64,000 nt of DNA from NCBI GenBank assembly GCA_964653025.1, contig CAZZBZ010000004.1, forward strand, positions 13,339 through 77,338, in the 5' to 3' direction. Positions 1 to 9,400 of this stretch are shown piece after piece. Origin of the DNA: JABWAM01 sp964653025 (GTDB lineage Bacteria; Verrucomicrobiota; Verrucomicrobiia; JABWAM01). The stretch's first letter is position 1; each line of letters begins with the position of its first letter. Made by a program: the position numbers and the translations under genes. Under the pieces are notes generated by a model, which was not told the origin of the DNA, did no database searches, and worked only from the letters and a program-made list of their open reading frames with translations.

Positions 1-498
1 ACGATGGAGAACCTGCTCTCCACCCCCGCTCGCCCGCTCGAGGTGATGCTCGGCAAGCTCATCCCCTACATCCTCGTCGGCTACATCCAGGTGGCGCTGA
101 TCCTTCTCGCGGCGCGCTTCGTCTTCGGGGTGCCCATCATGGGCAATCCCTTTTGGCTGGCGCTCTTCGCCCTCGCCTTCATCGTGGCGAACCTCATGGT
201 CGGGATCACCTTCTCGACGCTCGCCCGCAACATGCTCCAGGCGATGCAGATGTCGTTCTTCTTCTTCCTGCCCTCGCTCCTCCTCTCGGGGTTCATGTTC
301 CCCTTCCGCGGCATGCCCGGGTGGGCCCAGGCCATCGGCAACCTCCTCCCCCTCACCCACTTCAACCGGATCGTCCGCGGCATCCTCCTCAAGGGCTACG
401 GCCCGCTCGACGCCCTCCCCCACCTCTGGCCGATCACGCTCTTCCTCCTCGTCGTCATGGTGATCGGCCTGAAACGCTACCGCCGAACGCTGGATTGA
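1..498 (+). CDS. ABC-2 type transporter permease, C-terminal part
   Basis: Carboxy-terminal part of an integral-membrane ABC exporter permease of the ABC-2 (YhhJ/YbhR-like) type; the reading frame is already open at the first base, so the start lies outside the window. The phrase MENLLSTPARPLEVMLGKLI near the left edge is the conserved cytoplasmic coupling segment of these permeases. At least four hydrophobic membrane spans follow, including FFFFLPSLLLSGFMFPF and PITLFLLVVMVIGL. The protein would export an unknown substrate together with an ATPase encoded to the left. A PadR regulator remnant lies directly downstream, a regulator type often linked to such transporters. Confidence 0.85.
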   Translation, partial: TMENLLSTPARPLEVMLGKLIPYILVGYIQVALILLAARFVFGVPIMGNPFWLALFALAFIVANLMVGITFSTLARNMLQAMQMSFFFFLPSLLLSGFMFPFRGMPGWAQAIGNLLPLTHFNRIVRGILLKGYGPLDALPHLWPITLFLLVVMVIGLKRYRRTLD

Positions 499-530
499 CA
501 GGGAAAGACGCCGCGCGACATGGTCCGGGA

Positions 531-615
531 GTGACAGGCTTGGACCGCAAGCTGCTCTACGGGTGCGCGGAAACCCTCGTGCTGGCCCTGCTCGCCGAGG
601 AATCGAGTTACGGCT
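531..615 (+). pseudogene. PadR-family regulator, N-terminal remnant
   Basis: From a possible GTG at 531 the frame encodes LDRKLLYGCAETLVLALLAE followed by ESSYGS, which closely resembles the first helix and start of the winged helix of PadR-like repressors (pattern ETLVLxLLxExxxYGYEI). Similarity stops at about 612, where the expected YEL/YEI continuation is replaced by unrelated sequence antisense to a small minus-strand ORF. I read this as a truncated gene, probably once the regulator of the adjacent ABC transporter. It is inferred from motif resemblance over fewer than 30 residues. Confidence 0.5.
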
Positions 616-800
616 CAGTACTCGCCGACGACGATGGGCTTCTCCTGCCCGATGCTGCAGAGGCGCACGGCCCACGCGTCGAGGGCGGCCTTGCGCTCAG
701 CCTCGGCGAGGCGGACGGGCGCATAGACGACCTGCGGCGCGAGCACCTCAAACCCCGTGAAGCGGAAGACCCCGCGCTGGATCCGCGCCGAATCTGCCAT
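615..800 (-). CDS. Small hypothetical protein, 61 residues
   Basis: A 61-residue ORF starting at the ATG at 800 with a weak GGAG four bases upstream. It has a protein-like composition (an aromatic/hydrophobic N-terminal half GVFRFTGFEVLAPQVVYAPV, then a charged helix RLAEAERKAALDAW). It ends at 615, exactly where the opposite-strand PadR remnant loses similarity. No family is recognised. It could be a genuine small protein, or the tail end of a gene carried in by the rearrangement that truncated the PadR gene. Confidence 0.35.
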   Translation of the reverse strand: MADSARIQRGVFRFTGFEVLAPQVVYAPVRLAEAERKAALDAWAVRLCSIGQEKPIVVGEY

Positions 801-860
801 GAGTCTCCGTCTCGCGTCTCGGATCTCATGTCTCGGGCCGCGGGGCACAGAGGGCGACGC

Positions 861-986
861 TCACGCCATGCGGTTTACCTGCCCGCCCTTGGTGACGTGG
901 GCGATGAAGGGCGGAGGTACGCGAAACGCCCCGCCCTGATTGGCGTTGACTTCGCGCCCGAACAGGATCCGAATTGCACGCCTCCT
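861..986 (-). pseudogene. Possible C-terminal gene fragment
   Basis: On the minus strand a frame reading AIRILFGREVNANQGGAFRV then PPPFIAHVTKGGQVNRMA and a stop at 861-863 looks protein-like, but I find no ATG, GTG or TTG start in frame before it runs into the ribosome-binding region of the plus-strand PEP-CTERM gene. It may be the 3-prime end of a gene whose front was lost. With the PadR remnant and the 61-residue ORF it makes 499-1007 look like a decayed junction. No family recognised. Confidence 0.25.
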
Positions 987-998
987 GAGAGGAGGAGG
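981..998 (+). promoter_or_regulatory. Hairpin overlapping the PEP-CTERM ribosome-binding site
   Basis: CCTCCT (981-986) is separated by GAG from AGGAGG (990-995), forming a 6-bp hairpin that pairs with the Shine-Dalgarno region GGAGGAGG ten bases before the ATG at 1008. CCTCCT is also an anti-Shine-Dalgarno sequence. The arrangement could mask the ribosome-binding site, but the tandem GGAGG leaves one copy partly free. Regulatory effect is inferred only. Confidence 0.35.
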
Positions 999-1007
999 TT
1001 GAAGCCC

Positions 1008-1946
1008 ATGGAACGCCCTCGACTCCATCTGACACGCGCGGGGAGGTCCCTCGCGCTCTTCGTCGCCTTCTGGGCCCTTTCCCCGGTCGCCCCGGCCCAG
1101 GATCCGTACTCAAACGCGATCGAGCAGGCGAAGGCGTCGCGTACCGTCTCAAACGACGCGGTCTTCTCCCAACTCCGCGTGATCACAAGCGACCTGCTCG
1201 TCCCCCTCGTCACGCCCACCGGCACCTTCCCAATGATCCGCGTCTCCACGATGACGCGGGACTTCGGCTACAGCACCGCCACCAACCGCCAACCCTTCCA
1301 CGTCGCCACCAACCGCTTCAGCTGGGTGACCCTCGATGGCGACCTGCGCAACTGGTACCACGACAAGGGCCTGCCGATCTCGAACAACGCCACGATCCGC
1401 AACTCCATGCTCGAAGCCCTCGGCATGCAGCACAACACGAACTACAACGTCCTCACCTTCCTCGTGAGCCCCAGCGCCCTCACGCGCCCCGCGTTCAACC
1501 CCTCGATCTCCACGAATACCGCGCCCATCTGGAACGCGTCGAAGCCCTGGGACTTCGGCACCGGCACGGGGCAGTACGACTTCGTCGCCAACGTGACCGA
1601 TGCGGTCTCCTCGAACTTCTGGGCATGGGCCGGGGGCGTGAGCTACCCGGGACCGGAGAATTTCACAAACTGGCACCTCGGCTGGAGCACGGAATCCTAC
1701 GCGAGCGCCAACCCCAACAACCTGTTCCCCTTCACCGGGCTCGGCTTCACCTGGAACTGGAACACCAATGCGAGCCTCGAAGGATTCGCGCTCAGCGAGT
1801 TCGTCGTCAACAGCGATACCGACTTCTACTTCGACAGCTACCTGACCCCCTACGACTACGTGGTAATCCCCGAGCCGGGTGCCCTTGCCCTCCTCCTGGC
1901 CGGCGGTCTGCTGTTTCTCGGCTGGCGTCGCGTTCCTCCTTCCTGA
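1008..1946 (+). CDS. PEP-CTERM sorting-domain protein
   Basis: A 312-residue exported protein. The N-terminus (MERPRLHLTRAGRSLALFVAFW then ALSPVAPAQ) is a signal peptide. The C-terminus carries a textbook PEP-CTERM signal: VIPEPGALALLLAGG, a hydrophobic span, then the basic tail WRRVPPS. PEP-CTERM proteins are recognised by exosortase (EpsH/XrtA) and usually become surface or exopolysaccharide-associated. The body is rich in Asn, Thr, Trp and Tyr, as usual for extracellular beta-structured members, with no recognised catalytic domain. The ATG at 1008 is chosen because of the strong GGAGGAGG upstream; the frame is open further left without coding character. Confidence 0.85.
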   Translation: MERPRLHLTRAGRSLALFVAFWALSPVAPAQDPYSNAIEQAKASRTVSNDAVFSQLRVITSDLLVPLVTPTGTFPMIRVSTMTRDFGYSTATNRQPFHVATNRFSWVTLDGDLRNWYHDKGLPISNNATIRNSMLEALGMQHNTNYNVLTFLVSPSALTRPAFNPSISTNTAPIWNASKPWDFGTGTGQYDFVANVTDAVSSNFWAWAGGVSYPGPENFTNWHLGWSTESYASANPNNLFPFTGLGFTWNWNTNASLEGFALSEFVVNSDTDFYFDSYLTPYDYVVIPEPGALALLLAGGLLFLGWRRVPPS

Positions 1947-1978
1947 TCGCCCTCTGTCGGCAAGGTCGCGAACTTCGC

Positions 1979-1999
1979 GCCGCGGTCAACGACCGCGGC
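1979..1999. terminator. Hairpin between convergent genes
   Basis: GCCGCGGTC-AAC-GACCGCGGC is a perfect 9-bp hairpin between the convergent PEP-CTERM gene and the 97-residue minus-strand gene. There is no T-tract, so it may be a weak terminator or a repetitive palindrome. Confidence 0.4.
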
Positions 2000-2079
2000 T
2001 ACCGACGGCAAGCGTGGCGCTTACCCTGCAGTACCACCTCCCTCATCCCACGGCGGATCACCCTGCGCGCCGGGGACCC

Positions 2080-2373
2080 CTACGACTTTGCCTTCTTCTT
2101 CGCCTCTTCCTTGGCAGCCCACTCTTCCCACGACTTGCCGGCGGCGGGATCCGCGCCGGTGAGTTCGATCTTCGCGATCTTCGAGACGGGGATGAGCCGC
2201 TTCTCGTCTGAGCCCGCGAGCATCATCTCGACGAAGGGCTCGGGGCAGCGCGAGGTCGCCCGCGACTCCCGGTTGAACAGGAAGCCCGCCACGTCGGCGC
2301 CATCCTTCAGGGTCACGGTGACGTCGCCGCGGTAGTTGTACGCCTTGTCGATGGTTTCGGTGAGGTTGTTCAT
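2080..2373 (-). CDS. Conserved small hypothetical protein next to hpnH
   Basis: A 97-residue protein starting MNNLTETIDKAYNYRGDVTV. The first 75 residues have the alternating pattern of a small beta-barrel (VTVTLKDGADVAGFLFNRE, KRLIPVSKIAKIELTG). The tail, SWEEWAAKEEAKKKAKS, is a charged helix. It lies 47 bp downstream of hpnH on the same strand, so co-transcription is likely and a link to hopanoid or membrane-lipid biology is possible. I do not recognise the family. The ATG at 2373 is preferred over a longer frame that overlaps hpnH and has no coding character. Confidence 0.7.
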   Translation of the reverse strand: MNNLTETIDKAYNYRGDVTVTLKDGADVAGFLFNRESRATSRCPEPFVEMMLAGSDEKRLIPVSKIAKIELTGADPAAGKSWEEWAAKEEAKKKAKS

Positions 2374-2420
2374 CGGATGGATGGGTCGAAAGATGGCATG
2401 GGAGAAGACGAAGGTTCTCC

Positions 2421-3575
2421 TCAGCGCCCGGCTCCGGTTTTTTCGTTTTCCTTGGGCTTGTTGGAGGCGCAGCCGCAGCCCGAGGCGCAGTTGCCCATGG
2501 AGGCCCCGCCGTCCGTCACGGGCGCCGCGTAGGCGAAGTCCGCGCCGACCGGCTGGCTGGACTTGAGGCCGAAGAGCGTGAGCTTCACCGTGCGCGCAAA
2601 GTGGCGGAACGACGAGAAGGTGGCGTCCACCGCCGTTGCTTCGTAGCCGCTGTGAACCATGCAGTTCGCGCACTTCGGGTTGCCGGAGTGATAGCCGTAG
2701 CGCGACCACTCGGTCTCCTCGATGAGTTGCTGGAAGGTGGGCACGTAGCCTTCATCGAGCAGGTAGCACGGTTTCTGCCAGCCGAAGATGTTGTAGGTGA
2801 CCATTCCCCATGGCGTGCACTCGAAGTCCTGCCGCCCCATGAGAAACTCGAGAAAGATCGGCGACTGGTTGAAGGCCCATTTTGGATTCGGGTCAGAGAG
2901 GATCTTCGTGAAGAGTTCCCGCGTGCGGTTGCGCGCGAGGAAGTGCTCCTGGTCGGGAGCGTGCGAGTAGCTGTAGCCCGGCGACATCATCATCCCCTCG
3001 ACGCCCATGGCGGTCATCTCGTCGAAGAAGGCTCGGACGCGCATGGGATCCGCCCCTTCGAAAAGCGTGGTGTTCGTCGTCACGCGGAAGCCACGCTTGA
3101 GCGCCTCGCGCGCCGCCTCGACAGCAGTCCGGAAGGTCCCCTCGCGGCAGACGGCGTGATCGTGCTCCGGCTCCAACCCATCGAGATGGATGCTGAGGGT
3201 GAGATACTTCGAGGGTTTGAAGAGGTCCATCCTCCGCTTGAGGAGCAGGGCGTTCGTGCAGAGGTAGATGTACTTCTTGCGCGCGACCAGGCCCTCGACG
3301 ATCTGCTGGATCTCGGGGTGCACGAGCGGCTCGCCGCCCGGGATGCTCACGATCGGAACGCCACACTCCTCGACGGCCTGGAAGCACTGCTCAGGACTGA
3401 GGCGGCGCTTGAGGACGTGCTCGGGGTACTGGATCTTCCCACAACCGGCACACTCAAGGTTGCAGCGGAAGAGCGGCTCGAGCATGAGCACGAGCGGGTA
3501 GCGCTTTCGGCCGGAAAGTTTCTGCCCGATCACGTAGCGAGCAACGGTATAAGCCTGGGAAATAGGAACGGGCAT
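2421..3575 (-). CDS. hpnH: Adenosyl-hopene transferase HpnH (radical SAM)
   Basis: A 384-residue radical SAM enzyme closely matching HpnH, which joins the 5-prime-deoxyadenosyl group of SAM to diploptene in the first committed step to extended C35 hopanoids. The iron-sulfur motif is C38-x3-C42-x2-C45 (CNLECAGC), preceded by PLVLMLEPLFR. Other family blocks are IPGGEPLVHPEI, SIHLDG, TNTTLFEG and the C-terminal GNPKCANCMVHSGYE. The last residues form a Cys-rich tail (GNCASGCGCAS). No squalene-hopene cyclase lies in the window, so the rest of the pathway must be elsewhere. It is divergent from the methyltransferase-like gene at 3703. Confidence 0.95.
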   Translation of the reverse strand: MPVPISQAYTVARYVIGQKLSGRKRYPLVLMLEPLFRCNLECAGCGKIQYPEHVLKRRLSPEQCFQAVEECGVPIVSIPGGEPLVHPEIQQIVEGLVARKKYIYLCTNALLLKRRMDLFKPSKYLTLSIHLDGLEPEHDHAVCREGTFRTAVEAAREALKRGFRVTTNTTLFEGADPMRVRAFFDEMTAMGVEGMMMSPGYSYSHAPDQEHFLARNRTRELFTKILSDPNPKWAFNQSPIFLEFLMGRQDFECTPWGMVTYNIFGWQKPCYLLDEGYVPTFQQLIEETEWSRYGYHSGNPKCANCMVHSGYEATAVDATFSSFRHFARTVKLTLFGLKSSQPVGADFAYAAPVTDGGASMGNCASGCGCASNKPKENEKTGAGR

Positions 3576-3702
3576 GGAACTTGATGGGTTGGGAGTTGGT
3601 CAAACTACCAGCACAGGGGACGATGCGCAACCGAAGCCTGCCCGACAAGGGCTCGGACGATCGGTGTTGTTCGGCCCGGGGGAATCCCCCTACGATGAGA
3701 GG

Positions 3703-4425
3703 GTGAGCAAGGACTTCGCCATTCTGGACAGCCGCGCAACGCCCCTCGGCGAAATCACTCTCCGCCGACGCCGCATCCCCATGCTGGGGGACGTCGAGGT
3801 CTTCGAGGTGAAACTCGGCGAGGCGTTCCTCATGTCCAGTCTGTTCCACGAGGTGGAAGTCGCGCTGGCCAGGCTCGGTTTGGCCTCCCTCGACGCCCCT
3901 TCTCTCGATGTCGTCGTGGGTGGGTTGGGGTTGGGCTACACCGCCGTGGCAGCGCTGGAGCACGTGGCGGTGCGGTCCCTCCTCGTTGTGGAGGCGCTGG
4001 ACCCGGTGATCGACTGGCACCGTCAGGGTTTGGTCCCCCTGGGGGCATCCCTGACCAGCGACGCCCGCTGCCGTTTCATCCACGGCGATTTCTTCGCCCT
4101 GGCCCGGTCGCCGGAGCAGGGCTTTGACCCCGCGCAGCCTGGGCGCCGGTTTCATGCCGTGCTCTTGGACATCGACCACTCCCCGAGCCACCTCCTGCAC
4201 CCGCGCCACGGGGTGTTTTACCAGCCTGGGGGGTTGCGACACCTTGCCGATCACCTTCATCCGGGCGGGGTCTTCGCCCTGTGGTCCGACGAACCGCCCG
4301 ACCCGGAGTTTCAACAAATCCTCGACCGGGTCTTCGTCGAGTCCCGAGCCCACGTCGTGAAGTTCCACAACCCCCTGCTCGGCCATGACTCGGCAAGCAC
4401 GGTTTACGTAGCCCGCAAGGCGTAG
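3703..4425 (+). CDS. Spermidine-synthase-like SAM-dependent methyltransferase-fold protein
   Basis: About 240 residues with a Rossmann methyltransferase fold of the spermine/spermidine-synthase type. A glycine-rich nucleotide loop (VVGGLGLGYTAVAAL) is followed by an acidic strand end (LLVVEALDPVIDWH), then FHAVLLDIDHSP in the catalytic-Asp region. The GTG at 3703 (VSKDFAILDSRATPLGEI) is chosen because the longer frame back to 3574 would run across the hpnH start and reads as non-coding. The substrate is unknown; without confirmed polyamine-binding residues it may be a generic methyltransferase-like protein. Confidence 0.75.
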   Translation: MSKDFAILDSRATPLGEITLRRRRIPMLGDVEVFEVKLGEAFLMSSLFHEVEVALARLGLASLDAPSLDVVVGGLGLGYTAVAALEHVAVRSLLVVEALDPVIDWHRQGLVPLGASLTSDARCRFIHGDFFALARSPEQGFDPAQPGRRFHAVLLDIDHSPSHLLHPRHGVFYQPGGLRHLADHLHPGGVFALWSDEPPDPEFQQILDRVFVESRAHVVKFHNPLLGHDSASTVYVARKA

Positions 4426-4446
4426 CCCGTGCTTCCCACCAATAGG

Positions 4447-4468
4447 GAAAAACGCGAGAGTGTTTTTC
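4447..4468. terminator. A/T-stem hairpin between convergent genes
   Basis: GAAAAAC - 8-nt loop - GTTTTTC lies between the convergent gene ending at 4425 and the PAS-protein gene ending at 4478. The A-rich left arm and T-rich right arm suit a bidirectional intrinsic terminator. Confidence 0.5.
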
Positions 4469-4477
4469 TGAATTGGA

Positions 4478-5098
4478 TCAGCGGCCGGACCGCGCCTTCG
4501 CCGCCTTCCACTCCTGCTTGGTGTGCTCCAAGCAATCGGGACAAAGCCCGTGAGAAAGATCGATGTCGAGGTGGGTCTCCAGGTACTGCTCGATCGTCTG
4601 CCAGTAGTCCTTGTCCTTCCGCACTTTCTTACAACCCATGCAGATCGGCAGCAGGGACTCGAGAGTCACCATCTCCTTGATGTCCTCGAGAGTGAGAAGC
4701 ACCAACCTCCGTTCATCGAGGTCGAGCGGCGCCGCGCTCACCAGAAGATAGACCTCGGTAAGCTTGCCTTCGGAAACGAGTTGCATGTGCGTCCGCGTGC
4801 GGGCGACCTTCTCGCCCTGAAAAGCACGCGTCACGCTTTTGCGGAGCACGCAGTCATTGCAGAGGGGACCACGCCCGCAGCCCTCCGGCACATCGACGGA
4901 GTGGAGACAGTGGAGCACTTCCCCGCCACGACGACGAAACGAGATCGAGTGATCGGGGCCAAGCAGGGGTTCCGCAGCCTTGTTGTAGTCGTGGATCCGC
5001 ACGTCCTCATCCACCACGAAGACCGGCAACGGAATCGTGTCGAGCACCTTCCGATAGAAACCGGGGTCGGTCGCGCACAAGGAAGTCTGGGGCGTCAT
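4478..5098 (-). CDS. PAS-domain sensor protein with C-terminal CxxC/CPDC zinc motif
   Basis: A 206-residue protein. Residues about 12-145 form a PAS domain (FYRKVLDTIPLPVFVVDEDV, then DLDERRLVLLTLEDIKEM). It contains several extra cysteines (HCLHS, CGRGPLCNDC) that could ligate metal or sense redox. Residues 150-200 hold the block LLPICMGCKKVRKDKDYWQTIEQYL...HGLCPDC, a probable zinc-binding element that recurs at the ends of PAS and response-regulator proteins in many bacteria. No kinase or output domain is fused. The ATG at 5098 follows a good GGAGGG site. It lies 49 bp downstream of the glycosyltransferase gene and may share its transcript. Confidence 0.8.
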   Translation of the reverse strand: MTPQTSLCATDPGFYRKVLDTIPLPVFVVDEDVRIHDYNKAAEPLLGPDHSISFRRRGGEVLHCLHSVDVPEGCGRGPLCNDCVLRKSVTRAFQGEKVARTRTHMQLVSEGKLTEVYLLVSAAPLDLDERRLVLLTLEDIKEMVTLESLLPICMGCKKVRKDKDYWQTIEQYLETHLDIDLSHGLCPDCLEHTKQEWKAAKARSGR

Positions 5099-5147
5099 TG
5101 GGAAATCCCTCCCGCGCCACTGAATGGGCCAAGAACTACTCCTCCCC

Positions 5148-6323
5148 CTAGCACGAACCCGGCTCGTCCGCAACCCGCCGCAGCAGGTCAGCCAGTCGGC
5201 GTGCGGTCCATGGATCCGCGCCCCCGTTCGCGGGGGCCGTCTTTTTTGGGGGACGTCGCCCCGCGCGCACCTCGTCGGAGATCGCCGCGGCGAGGGTGCG
5301 GGGATCCGCGCAGTCCACCACCCAGCCGCTCGCGCCGTAATGGTTGTGGGAGATGACCCGGCAGCCCGCCGAGCGCGCCTCCGCGATGGCCAGACCGTAG
5401 CTCTCGTGCACCGAGGAGGAGACAAAGAGGTCCGCCCGTCGGAGCAGGGCGGCCTTGCGCGACGAGGTCAGGTGCCCGGGAAACTCCACGCGGATGCGGG
5501 AAGGAACCCGCGCCGCGAGTCGACGGAGACCCCGCAGGCACCGGCGCCCCATCATGAATGCGGGCCCTCCACAGATCATCACGCGGACACGGCGCTCCCC
5601 CGTCTCGACGAGGGAAAGCGCGCGCAGGATGCGATCCAGCCCCTTCTCGGGTGAAATCCGGCTCAGCGTGACGACGAGGTACTCGTCCTCTCCCACGTCC
5701 AGGTCGGCGGAATCCCCTTCCCTCGAAGGCGCGGAAAGGTCGCCCCATGGGATGACCTCGATACGCTCCGTCGGACAGTCGGGATAGCACCGTCGGATCA
5801 CCTCGCGCATCGGCTCGGAAGGAACCACGATCCGCGCGCTGTGCGCCACGCAGTCGTGCTGTTTGCGAAAGACCAGCCGCAGGAGACCGGGCAGGGGAAA
5901 ACGATGCCATCCCGCCGCCCTCTCCGGCGTCACACGGCCGCGCAGGTAGATACGCGTGAAAAAATCCACCACATCCACGTGCCAGATGCTCGCCACGCGG
6001 AAGCCCGCCCGCCCAAGCGCGGCAAAGTCGGGCCCCTCGCTGAGGTCGTTGGTGAGAACGATGGTCTCCCGCGGATCGGCGCCAAGGATGCGCTTCGTGG
6101 TCGCGCGCTCGAACTCGCGACAGAAGCGCGCGTAGGCAAACTCGCCCATCTCGACGAGCGGCCGAGCGAGGCGCAGGCCGAGCGAGGACGGGCTCAACAC
6201 CTCAAACTCAAACGGGCGCGCGGTCTGCCACTCCCGGGCAAGATAGTCGGCCACCGCCTTGCCCCCTCCCAAGGGCTCGGTTTCGGGGAAGTCGGCATGG
6301 GCCGCTGCAAAAATCACACGCAT
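5148..6323 (-). CDS. Glycosyltransferase family 4 protein
   Basis: A 391-residue GT-B fold glycosyltransferase. The N-terminal half carries GGGKAVADYLAREW, and an acceptor-domain block follows (SIWHVDVVDFFTR). The GT4 donor-binding half has SRISPEKGLDRIL at 221-233 and the retaining-GT signature HESYGLAIAEARSAG at 306-320, with the E-x7-E type catalytic region. It probably transfers a sugar from a nucleotide-sugar donor to a lipid or cell-surface glycan; the acceptor cannot be told. It is upstream of the PAS gene on the same strand. Confidence 0.85.
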   Translation of the reverse strand: MRVIFAAAHADFPETEPLGGGKAVADYLAREWQTARPFEFEVLSPSSLGLRLARPLVEMGEFAYARFCREFERATTKRILGADPRETIVLTNDLSEGPDFAALGRAGFRVASIWHVDVVDFFTRIYLRGRVTPERAAGWHRFPLPGLLRLVFRKQHDCVAHSARIVVPSEPMREVIRRCYPDCPTERIEVIPWGDLSAPSREGDSADLDVGEDEYLVVTLSRISPEKGLDRILRALSLVETGERRVRVMICGGPAFMMGRRCLRGLRRLAARVPSRIRVEFPGHLTSSRKAALLRRADLFVSSSVHESYGLAIAEARSAGCRVISHNHYGASGWVVDCADPRTLAAAISDEVRAGRRPPKKTAPANGGADPWTARRLADLLRRVADEPGSC

Positions 6324-6428
6324 TGAGGCGTTAGACTGCGCGCTCGACCCACCGGGTGCAAGTTTTGGCGAGTGGCGCGGTACGACAACCTCGGAAATCA
6401 GGATCCCGTTGCCCCGACAGGACCGCCC

Positions 6429-9400
6429 TCACGGAGATGGAACAGGTAACCGCGATGCGGCAACATCAAAGGTCGCCGCCCCTTCCCTGCCGCTCGTCAC
6501 ATCGGTCGCGCGCAGCGTGTAGCGTCCCGGCGGGACGTTCAGCGCCACCGGCCACGTCCAGCGCCCCGCTCCCTCGCGGAGGACGGTGACGTCGCGCGAC
6601 CCGGGGATCTCACGCCCCTGCGCGTCCTCGATCCGCAGGCGCACGGCGTGGAGATCGGCCTTCGGGCCATCCGTCTCAATCGCCAGGTCGCAGGCCAGTT
6701 CCCCTCCTGCGGCCACCTTCGCGACGGGGAGCGACGCCTTCACGCCCGCGACGGCGTAGTCGAGTACCGCGAAGACCTTGACGTGCCCCGGCGGAAAGAC
6801 CTCCGCGAAGGTCCCGGCCCGTCCGAGGTCGCGGTGCGAGCGCATCTCGTACACCTGCCCCTTGCGTCCGAGGCGCACGGTGAGCGGCTCCTTCACTTCC
6901 CGCAGGAGGTAATGGGCCACGAAGAGGGTGCGCTTCGAGGGCGTCTCGTAGTACCAGGTCTCGGTGTCGAAAAGCGGTTGTCCCCCCTGCTCGATGCGGC
7001 AGCGCACCGCGATCCCGGCCTCGCGAAGGACCCGTTCGAACACCCGCCAGTGGGATCGGCGGAGGGCCTGCGGGCCCTCGACCGTCGTGCTCTTCTCCTC
7101 GGCGACGCCACCCTTGAACACGGCATTGTGCCCCTCAAGGCGGGAGTTCAACCAGTAGACCCTCCCCTTGCCCGCTTCGCGGACCGTCCACAAGGGAGTC
7201 CCGGCGGACTCGGCAAGCACCTTCACCGCCGTGGCCACCTTCACCCCGTTGCAGCAGGCGCGAAGCTTGAGCGGGGCGTCGGCACCCGAAGCCCTCATCT
7301 CCATCCCCGGGCTGGGCGTCGGACCAGCGATCTCCACGCCGGTCAGGTCCTCGATCACCGGGCGAGCGTGGGGCGCCCCATGCAGGTCGCGCCAGCCGCA
7401 ACGCCCCAGCGCGAAGAGCGTGCCCCCGTCCTCCACGAATCCGCGAATGGCCTCCGCCTGCGCTGCGGAGAGGCACCCGGTTTCCGCCAGGACGAGCAGC
7501 CGCACGCCGTCCTTCCCGAGTTGCCCGGGCGCGAGGCCCTCGAGATTCACGAAGCGATGCTGGTAGCCAAGCTCCTCGATCACCGCCTTGGCCTTCTGCC
7601 CCAGCGCCCCAACATCCGCCATCCAGGAAGGGTAGGAGTATCCGATCGCGATTCCATCGTCCGTGAAACGGGAGTTGAGGATCAGGCGATCGATGCCGCC
7701 AGTGAGGTCAGGGAACTCCTCCTTCGCCAGCGCGGCGTAGCCTTTCGTGGGGCGCTGGTCGGACGTGGCCACCCCGTAGTTCCAGAAGCCGTTGTCCGTC
7801 ATCGCCCAAAAGGCGCAGAAGCTCCCGCCATTGAGGAGCGACGCCCACGCTTCGGCCCGACGATCGGGCGTGATATCGAGCATCCCGTAACCCTGCCAAC
7901 GGCCGTGGCACGCGCCGTCGCCAAAACAACGGAACAACTCCTCGAGCACGCCCTGCGAGTCGCCGTAGCGCAGCGTGTAACGGTAATAACGCGCGTAGCG
8001 GGCCCAATCCACCGGCCACTCCGCCCTTGGCTCGTACACCCCGTGCTCCCCCACGCTGAGGTCCGGGCTGATCTCCGCCGCCCACTCTGCGGGCGCCTTC
8101 ATGTAGTGCTCCCCCGCGACAGTCCCGAGATACATCTGGAACTCCAGCCACGGCGCAAGGTTCGGCGCGACCTGCACCTCGGCACGTTTCTTCGGCACCA
8201 CTTCGGAAAAATCGGCGAAGCTCGCGCCCCAGCTGCGATTGAGTTCCGCGATTCCGGCGTAACGCCCCTTCAGCCACTCGCGGAAGCCCGCCATCGTTCC
8301 CGGGCTGCGATCGAAGTCCACGGGAAACCGCCTCTCGTCATCGAGGGGAAAGAGCCGCGCCCCTTGCGCGGCGGCGGCCCGCACCGCCGCCTGCCACTTC
8401 TCCTTCATCGCCGTGATGGACGCGGCCGATGGCAGGAAGGGCGGGCTCATCGCGCAGGAGGCGTCATCGAGCGAGGGCTTCACCGGCGGCAGCGCGTAGC
8501 GTTGCTTGAGGGAGAGGCCGCCCGCGTTGGACGCCGCCGTCCCTCCCGAGGCGTAAAGCGTCTGCATGTTGTAGCTGTGCGAGTGCATGGTCAGGCCGAG
8601 GGAGCGCATCAGCGGCAGGAGGGCCTGCAGGTGAAGCGGGCGCCGCTCGGGCGCATCCGCCACGGCCAGCACGAACCGGTCCGCGTAGTCCGGTTTCGCG
8701 GGGATGAGGAACACGTCCGCGGTCGTCTCGGCAAGGACCCGCCCGCCCGACTCCAGGGTTGCCACCGCCTCGTGATAAACCGTCAGCGGCCTGAGTTTTC
8801 CCAACGGGAACTCGACCCCTTGCGGGGTCCCGTCAAGCTTCGCATTCCGCGCGTCCTCGACCACCACCCGCCCGAGGCGGTCCACGAGACGGAAGCGGAG
8901 CCGGGCATCCCCAACCTTGCCCGACCATTCCACCCGGCAGGTGCCCGTCTTTTCCGCGGGCTGGCAGGCCATCACGTCCACCTTGAGGTCCACGCCCTCC
9001 CCGCCCACCGCGCCGGCCGAGGCGAAGGCCAGCAACTTCCCCGAGGGGTCGCGCGCGAAGACCTCCAGCGCGCAGGGCCCCGCGTCGGGCCGGGCCTTCA
9101 GCGGCACCTCGCAGGAGACCGCGCCGGGCGCAAACTTTACCTTCGCCTCCCCTGCGGTCCGCTCCTCCCATCGCCGCGTGCGAACCCGCGCCTGCACGAT
9201 GACGTCGGTCGCCGCGCCATCCCAGCGGAGATCCACGGCCACGCGGTCGCCGCGCAGCGCCACGCGGGTCACGCGGGCCGGCCCCTCCTTGCGGGCGGCC
9301 CAGCGGGCGAGTTCCCCAAGCGCGGCGTAGGCGTACTCGTAGCCGTGCCAGCGAAACTCCGCGACCGGCAGGGCCTTCTCTCCGGCGAGCACGCTCGTCC

